From: Chrysomallon squamiferum | Taxonomy: Eukaryota > Mollusca > Gastropoda > Neomphalida > Peltospiridae | Direction: 5' to 3' | NCBI GenBank assembly: GCA_012295275.1 | Contig: CM022677.1 | Location: 8,319,514-8,383,513 of the forward strand | Length of the DNA stretch: 64,000 nucleotides | Part shown: positions 1-10,920 of the stretch, piece by piece | How positions within the stretch are numbered: position 1 is the stretch's first letter | Layout of the letters: every line of letters begins with the position of its first letter | Made by a program: the position numbers and the translations under genes | Notes under the pieces: generated by a model | Database searches by the model: none | The model's input: the letters and a program-made list of their open reading frames with translations, nothing else | What the model was told of the DNA's origin: nothing

Positions 1-760
1 CACCGTCCTTCACAATCACACAACTTCGATTAACAACACGCTCGGCTTGTTTCTGTTGTTTGGCTACTGCAAGCTTTCTTTTCTTGTCTATGCTGCTCGT
101 TGGTTGAGTTGTTTCTGGTAAAGGTTGAGTCATTTCTAATAGAGGTTGAGTTGTTTCTGGTAGAGGTTGAGACGTTTCTGATAGAGGTAGAGTTGTTTCT
201 GGTAGAGGTTGAGTCATTTCTGGTAGAGGTTGAGTCGTTTCTAATAGAGGTTGAGTTGTTTCTGGTAGAGGTTGAGTCGTTTCTAATAGAGGTTGAGTTG
301 TTTCTGGTAGAGGTTGAGTTGTTTCTGATAGAGGTTGAATTGTTTCTGGTAGAGGTTGAGTTGTTTCTAATAGAGATTGAGTGCCTGGTTGAGTTGAGCT
401 GCTGGACAGAATGTCTAGTAAGTCATCTTCTTTCTGTAGCTTCTGGATAACATCATGTGGTAATGACGAGGAGGTCAAACCAATCCTGGCTTTGATGCTA
501 AATAAGGTTGTACAAGGTGACTGTTTTATTCCAGCATTGAAACTCGAGTTATTGTGAAACTGAACAAATTTAACACTAACAGTCCCATCTGCAGTATCAT
601 TCTCACTCATCCTCGCAACAAGCAAGTCTTTAATGTCATAATTCACACGTTCTACAGAACTTTAACTCTGTGTGTGGCATGGTTTACCATGCACTATAAC
701 TAGCTCTGGCCACAACTCCTTCAAATCAGAAATGATTTGAGCTGTAAATTCAGAACTGTT
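1..760 (-). pseudogene. KRBA2-like integrase fragment (C-terminal half), runs off the window edge
   Basis: Read on the minus strand from about 760 to 1. The translation has the layout of the end of the integrase core in KRBA2/Ginger-type elements: EFTAQIISDLKELWPEL, then IVHGKPCHTQS, then SVERVNYDIKDL, then KFVQFHNNSSFNAGIKQSP and FSIKARIGLTSSSLP. An in-frame TAA at 662-664 falls where relatives read QG just before SVER, so the core is broken. The stretch from an ATG at 608-610 to position 1 is open (about 203 codons, no stop seen). Past residue ~90 it continues through a run of PLPETTQ-type heptads and ends in a basic segment with KKRK. Sequence N-terminal of EFTAQ is missing; a foldback repeat lies just beyond at 805-880. 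The family call is from remembered motif order, not a search. Confidence 0.6.
103..381 (-). repeat. 21-bp minisatellite, in coding phase
   Basis: About 13 tandem copies of a 21-bp unit (plus strand: gttgagttgtttctggtagag and variants). Because 21 is a multiple of 3, every copy keeps the minus-strand integrase frame open and encodes seven residues such as PLPETTQ or PLLETTQ. Changes are mostly single substitutions, with no frame-breaking indels. Confidence 0.9.
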
Positions 761-804
761 GTAATATATGTGGTGCACTGAATAGCAGAAATATGTCCAT
801 GAGT

Positions 805-880
805 TGGCAATCTGTCAAACTGAGGGCAGTCATTTTCAGAGGCATTTGACCAAATGACTGGTTTGACACATTGACTGTGG
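805..880. repeat. Foldback (MITE-like) repeat
   Basis: The left arm (ggcaatctgtcaaact, agtcatttt) and right arm (aaatgactggtttgacaca, ttgactgt) are imperfect inverted copies with almost no loop. The right arm closely resembles the terminal inverted repeat of the 38377-39869 element, so this may be a miniature or solo end of that family. Confidence 0.5.
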
Positions 881-889
881 AAAACCAGC

Positions 890-1550
890 CTGGCAGGTTC
901 AAAGGGTTAATATATTTAACCTCTCAAGTTCAAATACATCATTAGTGATTAAACCACTCTATTCATTTTCTTCCATAATAATAAAATCATTATCATCAGC
1001 TGTTGAAGTCACCAGTAAGACAGATCATGTTATAGTTATTCACAAAGACAAATTTACATTTTCAAGCTGGTCAAAAGCATCAGATGCTGAATAATATGAA
1101 TTCTCTGGTGGAATATATACAATACAATTAAAATGTTATCATCTGTGTGTAAAACTCTGCCTTCTGTGCCTAGCCACATAATACATTTACACTGTGATTC
1201 GACAGTACTTATTTGTTTTAGTAGATCATTTTTTATATATACAACTATACACTAAGATTTACTATGAGATAAAGAAATTCTGTTTTTATCATATACTTTA
1301 TAATAAAGAATATTAATGGTATAATTAGTGATGGTTTCAAGAAATATAGTATCTGTGAGCTTACTTATCAAACCTCACAGATTAATCTCTATTACTTTTA
1401 AAACTTAAGGGCTTACTTCTTTATGATTTTTGTGTGGGGTATTTTTACAACTGAGAGAGTTTTCTGACATTTGCCCAACACTGTTTTCACTTGGTAAGAC
1501 TTGTCCTCCTCCATTGTTGTATTGCACTGAGTGAACTGACTTGTCTCAGT
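890..1550. other. AT-rich DNA without recognisable gene
   Basis: No long open frame, structured RNA or repeat is seen. It separates the integrase remnant from the 51-bp minisatellite. Confidence 0.5.
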
Positions 1551-1555
1551 CAGAG

Positions 1556-2650
1556 TTTGGTTTGTGTTGTGTGATCTCTGTTATCTTGTTTCTGTTGGCT
1601 GAGTTGTTATGTTTGTGTTGTGTGATCTCTGTTGTCTTGTTTCTGTTGGCTGAGTTGTTATGTTTGTGTTGTGTGAGCTCTGTTGTCTTGTTTCTGTTGG
1701 CTGAGTTGTTATGTTTGTGTTGTGTGATCTCTGTTGTCTTGTTTCTGTTGACTGAGTTGTTATGTTTGTGTTGTGTGAGCTCTGTTGTCTTGTTTCAGTT
1801 GTGTGATCTCTGTTGTCTTGTTTCTGTTGGCTGAGTTGTTATGTTTGTGTTGTGTGAGCTCTGTTGTCTTGTTTCTGTTGGCTGAGTTGTTATGTTTGTG
1901 TTGTGTGATCTCTGTTGTCTTGTTTCTGTTGACTGAGTTGTTATGTTTGTGTTGTGTGAGCTCTGTTGTCTTGTTTCAGTTGTGTGATCTCTGTTGTCTT
2001 GTTTCTGTTGGCTGAGTTGTTATGTTTGTGTTGTGTGATCTCTGTTGTCTTGTTTCTGTTGGCTGAGTTGTTATGTTTGTGTTGTGTGATCTCTGTTGTC
2101 TTGTTTCTGTTGGCTGAGTTGTTATGTTTGTGTTGTGTGATCTCTGTTGTCTTGTTTCTGTTGGCTGAGTTGTTATGTTTGTGTTGTGTGATCTCTGTTG
2201 TCTTGTTTCTGTTGACTGAGTTGTTATGTTTGTGTTGTGTGAGCTATGTTGTCTTGTTTCAGTTGTGTGATCTCTGTTGTCTTGTTTCTGTTGGCTGAGT
2301 TGTTATGTTTGTGTTGTGTGATCTCTGTTGTCTTGTTTCTGTTGGCTGAGTTGTTATGTTTGTGTTGTGTGATCTCTGTTGTCTTGTTTCTGTTGACTGA
2401 GTTGTTATGTTTGTGTTGTGTGAGCTCTGTTGTCTTGTTTCAGTTGTGTGATCTCTGTTGTCTTGTTTCTGTTGGCTGAGTTGTTATGTTTGTGTTGTGT
2501 GATCTCTGTTGTCTTGTTTCTGTTGGCTGAGTGGTTATGTTTGTGTTGTGTGATCTCTGTTGTCTTGTTTCTGTTGACTGAGTTGTTATGTTTGTGTTGT
2601 GTGATCTCTGTTGTCTTGTTTCTGTTGGCTGAGTTGTTATGTTTGTGTTA
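1556..2650. repeat. 51-bp minisatellite with higher-order structure
   Basis: About 21 copies of a 51-bp unit containing gttatgtttgtgttgtgtga and cttgtttctgttggctgag. Shortened junction units (cttgtttcagttgtgtgatc) recur near 1790, 1971, 2251 and 2435, giving higher-order blocks of about 181, 280 and 184 bp. Blocks therefore seem to have been amplified as groups of units. Read on the minus strand, the unit is 17 codons: TNITTQPTETRQQRSHN. Confidence 0.92.
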
Positions 2651-3545
2651 CTGGCTTCTGTCCCATCCTCTCCCAGTGTAAACAGCCTGACCTTGATATA
2701 CAGTGTATCACCAATCTTTTCCCTTGCCTTTTTGCTGTAATGTGGATATAGTAATTTTCTCCTGTCATTAATTTCTTTCAGGAATTGTTCATTAACCCCG
2801 TATTGCTTGTTTATCAATGTTTTGGGTGCAGCTCATCTAACTATTTCTCTGGCTTTATATAAAATGAATTTAGCAACAATAGGCTTTATAGATCCATCGA
2901 ACTGCTTCCGCAGTTGATTCACTCTGTCAAAGTCAGTATTATTTTCTACTTTCATTTCATTTTTTTATAAAACTTTTCAACTCCTCATCTGTGTCTTCCT
3001 CGTATTTCTCTGGTTTCCCACTAAAGATTAAATTGTCACGTATGAAGCGAGTTTGTGTTTTTCTCTTAAGTTTCCAAACTCGGTTTTTAATTCACATATT
3101 TTTTGTTTCATACTGTTATTATTATCTCTCATTTCATGAGTAGAACTGTTCATATCTGACACAACAGATTTCAAATCTCTGAGGTCCTTTTATTCCTTTC
3201 AAACTGTTAGTGAATGTAATTCATACCCTTTTCCATATCTTGTACTTTTTTCTTAATATCAGTCATTTCACCACTGATATCTTGTACAGTTATTTCCATA
3301 CTGTTCAAATGTTTTTTGACCATGTCCAGTTTTTCCAGTTTATCTAACTTTCTAGTCAAAGTATCTAATTTTATACTGACATCTTGACTGATCACAACTG
3401 GTGAAATTAAACCAGAATACTGACCATGGGATCATTAGGTTTGTCCGTAGTGTCCATTCTGTGACTGCTGACACTGTTGAATTGGTGTTGACTGATAAAA
3501 TGGTGCAGATGAACATCTCGTTATTCTGTGTATTTGACATCCTTG
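2440..3545 (-). pseudogene. LINE ORF1 (transposase_22-like) remnant running into the minisatellite
   Basis: Minus strand. The segment 2817-2660 gives NKQYGVNEQFLKEINDRR and KLLYPHYSKKA, then a DTLYIKVRLFT end, which is the C-terminal signature of LINE ORF1p proteins (family form: VNEQFP.EI..RRK.LYP). Upstream, in several frames, are FDGSIKPIVAKFILYKAREI (2900-2840) and a Lys/Leu-rich coiled-coil stretch (3395-3207, KLDTLTRKLDKLEKLDMVKK). Frame changes and stops between these parts show decay. After the C-terminal domain the frame stays open through four 17-residue minisatellite units before a stop at 2440. No ORF2 lies next to it. Confidence 0.6.
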
Positions 3546-3796
3546 TAATAGTGACTTCTTGACCAGCTTGGCTACTGCTTACCCTTATTTTCTGTTCACT
3601 TTCTCCACTTACAGTTTTACTCTTATTTTTTCTCTTTTTACCTTTTATATTTGATGTTGAATACTCGTGTATAATTTACATTGATAAAAACAGATAAAAT
3701 ACCTTTAATACTAATACACATTATATATTTTCTCAGAGAGATGAGGGACATGACTTTCATTTCCATGCTTGTGTTAGTGGGAAGTAACAGTTACTC

Positions 3797-5291
3797 ATGT
3801 TGATTAAACGACCACACAAAAAAGATCAAACAGAGCCTGAAGAGACCAAGTAAGTTAACACTGTCTTTTCTTTTTCCTTTCACATGTGTCACCTCTTTAA
3901 CTGACAAAGATGATAATGATATTTGTATAAAAATTAAGGTAAAAAATAAGTACTATTTTTGTCATTATTTTAGCATTTTTTATTTTTTGATGAAAAAGAC
4001 TGTTAATTCAGATTTTTGTTGTAAAAAAATAATGTAAATTATTTGTTTCTGAATTAAAAACTCTTAAGAATTTATTCATATCTTTGTTTTTACTGATGCT
4101 ACTTAATTATTGTGTTGGGTTTAAAATGCATTTTGATATTAGTGTTTCTACACTAAAGAAGTCAAATTATAAGGTGAAAGTTCTATTATTTGTTGCTTTT
4201 AGGTTGTAGTAGCTTGTGTGTGTGTGGTGTTGTTGTTGTTTTTTAATTAAAAATATAATCTATATAACTACTGTTTTATTTATTTTTATTAATTAAGAAT
4301 GAGTTTAATTATTTTTTTGTCCAGGATCTAAAATATCCATGTCTGTGTGTAGATTGAATGCTCCTATAAAGGTTTGTTTTATTCATTCACTTTTATGTTT
4401 TATAGCTCATTTGATTAAGGATGGATTTAATTAAAAGAAGCAAAATTTATTTTTATGCACAGAATAGTATTGAAAAATGTATATAAATGTCTCATAAATG
4501 ATGCTTACTTTAGATAGTATAGAATCAATGTAATAATGGTTTATAAACCTTGTAATAATTTGCATGACAGCCTAATAGAGTAGTGAACAGAACATGTGTA
4601 ATTTGCTGTTAGTAATATCTCACTCTAATCTGAAAAAGGGGCAACAATTTACTTATATTAAAGTGGCAGGAAAGTATGTTACAATTAAATATTTTAATAA
4701 TCAAATAATTTATTGTAAATGATGTAACGATTGTTAAAGGTTAATTAAAGATCATAAGAATAATCTCAAATGTATTTCCATCATGCTAGTCTGTTAGTAT
4801 TTCAAGTAGAATCAGAATTAGAAGACCATTTTCTTACTGCCTAATGTAATACTATATAGGTTTAAAATGTTTATTTACTTAATATTCCTGGCAGTCATCA
4901 TAAACTGGACTAAAAGACTAAAACAGTGTAAATTTCAAATTTTAGGAAGTTAATAGAATTATTCAAATATATTAAAACATATTTTTGTAATCTCTCTTAT
5001 TGATGTATTGCTCTTTTAATGCTTTTTTGTCAAAGTCAAAAAATAAAATTAAACTAAGAATATAAATTATTTTTATTATTAAAATTGTATGGAAAAATAA
5101 AAATGTGTACTAAATTCTTGTTTCTAAGACAGTGAAATACTGACAACAAAAATGCTGCTTGCACTTTATTTTATGTTTAGTTTATTAATGAATATTATAT
5201 TTTGTTGTAGGATCCTAGACAACAGATTCAAGCTGCCTCAGCCAGCACTTCAGTTGAAAATGTTGTAAGACACATTTTCAGAAAAGGTTAA
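3797..5291 (+). CDS. Candidate small gene or gene 3' end, spliced, unidentified
   Basis: The best-supported parts are two exons. Exon 4325-4371 follows a strong acceptor (atttttttgtccag) and is followed by gtttgt. Exon 5211-5291 follows ttttgttgtag and ends in TAA. They join in one frame: from ATG 4339, MSVCRLNAPIK, then DPRQQIQAASASTSVENVV and RHIFRKG, stop. The last part has protein-like composition in a very AT-rich setting. A further exon-like piece, 3797-3849 (MLIKRPHKKDQTEPEET, donor gtaagt at 3850), fits only if a weaker internal acceptor at 4352 is used; otherwise it would be 5' UTR. No family recognised. It could be the tail of a larger gene or chance. Confidence 0.3.
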
Positions 5292-6948
5292 CTAAAGCAC
5301 CAGAATGCTATTACATCACAGTCTTCCCTGTCCAGAGAAAGCTCAACACTTTCAAGAGAAAATCTGTCTGAAATCTAATTTGAATTTTGAAAACTCAGTG
5401 ATCTCCAAGAGACTGCATTGTCAATGTGATCAGAACATCCAGTGTACACATTGTACTTCATAGCAGCTTGCACTGCTTTTATCTTTGATGTGTGCTTGGT
5501 TATTCTAACTTTTTTTGCTGAAAGAGGAATGGAGATTCATCATTGCTATGGAATGCCATCTTTGTAAATAAGTTCAAATGAATTTGGTAATGCATAGAAG
5601 TATTAATTTTTATAATCATCTAATTTTTATATTATTTAAATCATTATTAAAAAAACATCCAAAAAACAACACAAAACATTTCTTCTATTTTTTTTTTAAC
5701 TATTGTTTAAATCAGGGGAAAATCAAGGATTTGCTGGGGGTAATCAATGTAAATATGATTGAAAATTTTGTAATTAGTGGTAATTAAAAATTTGTATCAA
5801 CAAAAAAAAAGAAAAGAAAAACAAAATAATTTTTCTTTTTTATATTATTTAAATCTGGGAAAAACAGTGGTTTGCTGGGGTGATCATTGTGTACATATTT
5901 CTAAAAAATAAAATAATAATAATATAAATAACTAAATTAAAATTTTAATAGCATTAATCATGACTTTGTTATTTTTAATTAGAAGAAATTTATTTATAAA
6001 CTGTCTAGATAATAAAACATAAGTAGTCAGTTATTTCTGTTTAGACATTGCTGCCAGCTTTTATAATTTGCTTTTCTAATTTAGAAAGAATAATAAAATT
6101 ATTTCAGTAACTAATCTTTAAAAATAAGAAATAATAATTTAAAAACGATAAAAAATGAAATGAAATAATAAGAGAAAAAAATTTACATAAATGAAATTTT
6201 CCCAAATATTTTATAATTTGCCTTTTACATTTTGGAACAATTCAAAAAATTAGTTTAAAAATGTACAAATTGAAATGTCTTCTAATTTTTTATAATCTGT
6301 ATTTTCTGTTTAATTCAATTAAAAAGCTGGGGGAAAAAAATGAAAATAATAAATAAATAAATAAATAAATAAATAAAATATATATATATGAAACTGGTTC
6401 ATTTATTCAAAAATGCAAATCTAAACCATTTCATGTTTTGTTATAGTGTAATACTAAATATTTCTCGAGCTTTCATTCAGATTTGTATAGTTTATTCTAA
6501 GAGAGATATTGTAAGATTATGCAAATTCAGTACTTTAAATATTTTTAGCAATGTTTGGTGTTTTTGATCAACAATAAAATATAGCCAGGTTATGTTACAT
6601 AAATGGTTGGCAGTACAAATATTTCTTAATAAAAATCATAATTATTTGTTCTTAACTGTTTTAAATCCTGACATTTACAAATTCAAATACATTGCATCTT
6701 ATTTAAAAATAATAATGAAAATGGAAAATATTTCTGAAATTGTTTCACTTTCTTAATATTAAAAATGTTAAGGCACATTCAAATAATTTTTAAAAAATAT
6801 AAGAAAAAATTAAGCATAGTCTTTGTATGTTTTTATTTTTATTATGTATATATTGATCAACGTCTTCTGTATTTGTTGTCAACTAGCAAAAGATAATCTG
6901 ACATAATCATTATTTCTGTATATATACACTTCTTATTTTTTATTTGAT

Positions 6949-6950
<2 letters not shown>
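5292..6950. other. AT-rich intergenic DNA
   Basis: No supported gene. Two similar stretches about 139 bp apart (around 5712 and 5851, both with ggatttgctgggg-like cores) suggest a small old tandem duplication. A short (AAAT)n and (TA)n tract lies near 6345-6390. Confidence 0.6.

Positions 6951-7027
<77 letters not shown>
6951..7027. repeat. (CT)n microsatellite, 77 bp
   Basis: Uninterrupted CT dinucleotides. Confidence 0.98.
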
Positions 7028-7030
<3 letters not shown>

Positions 7031-7562
7031 CTTTTTGTATATTTACAAAGACGTTAAATATATTTACCTTTAGTAAAAATAATGAATTATTATTATTATT
7101 ATTATAGACATACATAATTTCATTTTCATTTTCTTTAAAATAAAAATTATTGCAAAAAAGACATGGTTTTAATTGGTGCTAAAATATTTTTTTTAATCTG
7201 ATTAATTTCAGCTATTTTCAAATATCTTTTAATGTTAATTTAAAATCAGAACAATAATATAATAATAAATCATTAAAATAATCCAATTATTAATTCTGGT
7301 TTTCTATCTCTATTTTATATCATTTTTCTGTTCATTTTTTGTAAAAAGGCAACAACAAACAAAACACTTGGAACTTGTATTTATTTATACATAAACAAGG
7401 ACACTGTCTTTCACATGCAGCAGTTATTTGACAACAAACACATTAACTCTTTCTCACAGAACATGTACCAACTCATCCTTTCACATTCACATCAGTCTCT
7501 ATGTCTGCATCTATTTCTCCTACCATGCCCTCTGAAAACACATACAAAATATAAATTTCCAT

Positions 7563-7565
<3 letters not shown>

Positions 7566-7635
<70 letters not shown>
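7566..7635. repeat. (CA)n microsatellite, 70 bp
   Basis: Uninterrupted CA dinucleotides. The 108-codon open frame crossing it is an artefact of the HT repeat. Confidence 0.98.
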
Positions 7636-7636
<1 letters not shown>

Positions 7637-8044
7637 CTGTTCATCTGTTTCTCTACCAATCCATACATTCTATACAGCTTTAACACTTTCTTTATGTACA
7701 TCTCCCTAACGGTTTATATACTTTCTGTGTATCTCCTATAAAACTTGTTTCAATGTTGTATGTTCATTTTAAAATTAATTATTTTAAATTACTTTTGCAA
7801 TGTTGATTGTAAATTGTTTTCTATTATGTATGAAAATAAAAACAAAAATAAATTTTAAAGGATGATAGATAAAAAATTATATGACAACTGAAATAAACAT
7901 TTTAAATTCCTTTCTGACTTTTTCTTTTTCCCTTGTTTCAGTACTACTGAGGGTTCTGTAATTTTCATAAATATCTATTTTGTATATTATTGTCAATAAA
8001 AATATTTTCTTATTTAAAATTATCATTCGATATTATTTGTAGCA

Positions 8045-8125
8045 GACGCAAAGTGTCACGTGAGGTCTCGATTACGTCATCAGTTTTACAGTCTACCTAG
8101 AAAACAAGTTTCCGAGGCTAAGATA
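8045..8125. promoter_or_regulatory. E-box and CRE-like motifs in a dispersed repeat
   Basis: CACGTG at 8057-8062 and TACGTCA at 8073-8079 lie 10 bp apart in an otherwise AT-rich stretch. The surrounding text (ggtctcgattacg... then ttccgaggctaagataat) is related to 27105-27200, so the motifs may be part of an interspersed repeat. No adjacent gene is seen. Confidence 0.25.
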
Positions 8126-8129
8126 ATGT

Positions 8130-9560
8130 TAAATAAAAAATACAGGAAAAGGTGAACATTTTGAAATGAATATAAAATATATTATTATTTACCCTAATTC
8201 TACACTTTGTTTTATAAACTGCGCTGCTGGATAAGCTTAATGCTTCTATTTTAAATTGTTTTATATATATATGTATATGTAAATGTTCTAATACTGGCAA
8301 AGTTTATACGAATAAAAATGAGACGTGATTATAAAATAACGTGTTATTTTCTTTATTTGTACGGCGTTATGCAAGTTTAATCAATGAGATATTGACAGTA
8401 TATTTATAAAATTTATTTAATTTGGGTGAGCGTAGATTTCTCAAGATAATTTGAGACTACTGGACGGAATTTACATTTTTATTTACTACCAGCTTTGCAG
8501 CTTATACGAATAAATTGAGACTGAGGCGGAAATTACGTTCACATCTTAGTAAAAGTACCGCTGTTTACATCGATATTTTATTAAGATTTTCCTCTGTTTT
8601 GCATCATAACAAATGTTGATAATATATATAAAATTGTCAGTAAAATCTTGGATACAGCTAAAGGAATATTATCGGCTTTTTCAAGAATAATTTTAATAAC
8701 AAAATGTCGCCGTTCAGTTTCAAATAACCTGTTAAAACTGAACATGTTAACAAGTTATATTTTATTTGAATCACATAATTTAATCGTCAAAAAAAAATGA
8801 CATTAAACTAAAATGTTTCTGTTTTGTAAAACATCAGTAATTCTGTTTTTATATAAAACCATCGACGTTTAATCATAAATTGTTACTTTATAAAATAATG
8901 TGATGTTTTGTTATGTTTGAAATATTTTGCATCATTAAAAAACACGTAAAAGCTTTATTTTGAATCTCAGGAGAAATTAATCGTACTTTGTAAACATCAT
9001 ACGAAATTAAAACTAAAATGTTTCTAGTTTTTTAAACCTGAGGTTTTTTATATATAAAAAGAAATATATCGTTTGTTTAAATCGTTTAAAAAATATCTTT
9101 GTTTCATTATGTTTTAATCTATTTTGCATCATAAAATTAATAAAATCTCACCAGTTACATTTTTATTTTACTAGTCTGAAATCTGATTTATTTATTTATT
9201 TTTTGTAAACACATCAAGAAAACATGCTTGTCCTCCTGAACTAATTTTTATGATATATAAAATAATTTAAGAAAAACTAGAAGAAATATATCGTTTGTTT
9301 CATCCGAAACAAGGGAAAAAAAATAAAATGAATTTCAGGCAACATCTTTTTTATACTATCAAGGTACATACGTTAATGTTTCATAATAAGATTATTAAAA
9401 AAATCTCAGAAACTTTTAAAATATAAGTGGTAGATGATTTATTTATTTATTTTTGTAAACACAACAAAACTACAATAATACTAATTAAAATGATGAATAA
9501 AATAAATGATTAAGAAAGACTACTGAAACAAGGAAAAAGAAAAAAGTATGTGGATAAAAT
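8130..9560. other. AT-rich intergenic DNA
   Basis: Nothing recognisable beyond short A/T runs and ttta-type tracts. Confidence 0.6.
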
Positions 9561-9819
9561 AAAATGATTATTTCAAATATATTTTTTATACTAGATATCA
9601 TGCTATTTTGTATTGAACCTCAGTTTATTCATATAAAACTGAAATCTTATTTGTTTATAGAACGTAAACTCTGTCCAGCGTCACAAATTATATCTAGAAA
9701 ACTTCAATGTACGTCAAAATTTCGTGTTTCAGTAAATACTCAATACCAATTTTATCATGGCTCGACACTGATTTTGAAAAAAAAAAACTGGCCAACAGAT
9801 TATTTTTTTAATGAAACAC

Positions 9820-9930
9820 GTGTTATCCAGACAGTCAGCTGCACGTCTGCACAGCCCGACTTGTCTTCACAAGTTTCACCCAAACGTTTCTTCACAAAAC
9901 ACTCGCCGTTGTACAGGACAAACAGAATTC
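9820..9930 (-). CDS. Candidate cysteine-rich (EB/EGF-like) exon
   Basis: The minus-strand translation reads LFVLYNGECFVKKRLGE, then TCEDKSGCADVQLTV. The spacing YNGEC...K..LGE.C.....C.D is typical of EB modules and related small secreted or extracellular cysteine-rich repeats. Local GC and CpG content are above the surroundings. Exon borders are unclear: an acceptor-like ttactaag or ttttaag precedes it, and possible donors follow the QLT/V region. On the same strand, 10151-10085 encodes a strongly hydrophobic N-terminus (MFRIEYCFFVGCF, then VVFFLFLTE) that could be a signal peptide exon, but phases do not join cleanly. A real exon or a decayed one are both possible. Confidence 0.35.
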
Positions 9931-10345
9931 TTAAAATATACTTAGTAAATATAAATACCAAAACACTAATTAAAAGCACAATCTGTGGTGTAACTAATGA
10001 AAATCACAATCCATCTCACTGTATTTTGTAAAATATACCCAACGCTTTGCCAGGAATTTAAAAATATTTCTTCTATTACCACTTCTGTCAGGAAGAGAAA
10101 AAAAACAACACGAAAACACCCCACGAAAAAACAGTATTCGATCCTAAACATTACAGGTGTGATTTTACTGTGAAAACTCTGTGTACTTTCAGAAATATAG
10201 ATTGGGGTTTCGGGTTAGCGTGTTTTTATAAACAACAGTAGAAATATATATGAAAATCCAAAATGTCGAGAACGCTTCCATACTAATGTGACATTTTATT
10301 AACACAACATGTTTCACTGTAAAGCTAAGTAGGTGTAATTTTATA

Positions 10346-10688
10346 CGGCGTTATGAAAATAAGAACCGCCATCACTATTTATGTTACATGTTTTATGTTT
10401 GTTAACAGAGGCGTAGCGGAAATAGTATGTATTAAAAACATGAATCTGGAAATCTAACTCGCTCTGTTTCTCAGTTTCTAAATTATTGCAGTAGAATATA
10501 AACCAAGCATTAACTCGTCAGCTACTGTTCAAAAAAAAGTACATAACTCTCTATTTCCCTGCAGCATTTTTTTTTTTTCATTTCACAGTTTCAAAGATTT
10601 AGTTTTAACTGTAGAAAAATGTGAATTTTATATTTTCATACCTACATAATAACTTATAATAAATGTAAGCCATAATTATTTATTTATT

Positions 10689-10727
<39 letters not shown>

Positions 10728-10920
10728 AACAGTAGAATTATATGTGAATATCGAGAACGCTTCCATACTAATGTGATATTTTATTAACAGAACTTTGTGT
10801 TTCACAGAACAGCTATTTTTACACGGCGTTATGAAAATAACTTCAGTACCGCCATCACTATTTATGTTACATGTTTTATGTTGTAAACAGAGGCGTAGTG
10901 GTAATATTATGTATTGAAAA
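10346..10920. repeat. Local duplication of a ~95-bp segment (two copies)
   Basis: 10346-10440 and 10826-10920 share cggcgttatgaaaataa, then ccgccatcactatttatg, then acagaggcgtag. A third copy sits at 19440-19540 within the large duplication described below. Confidence 0.8.
10677..10725. repeat. (TTTA)n/(TTA)n microsatellite
   Basis: Tandem TTTA followed by TTA units. Confidence 0.9.

Noticed and set aside
1541-2681. Plus-strand Leu/Cys/Val-rich frames resembling membrane proteins
   Set aside because: Translation of the 51-bp minisatellite only.
9564-10031. 155-codon plus-strand ORF
   Set aside because: AT-driven composition without domains; the opposite strand carries the more protein-like cysteine pattern.
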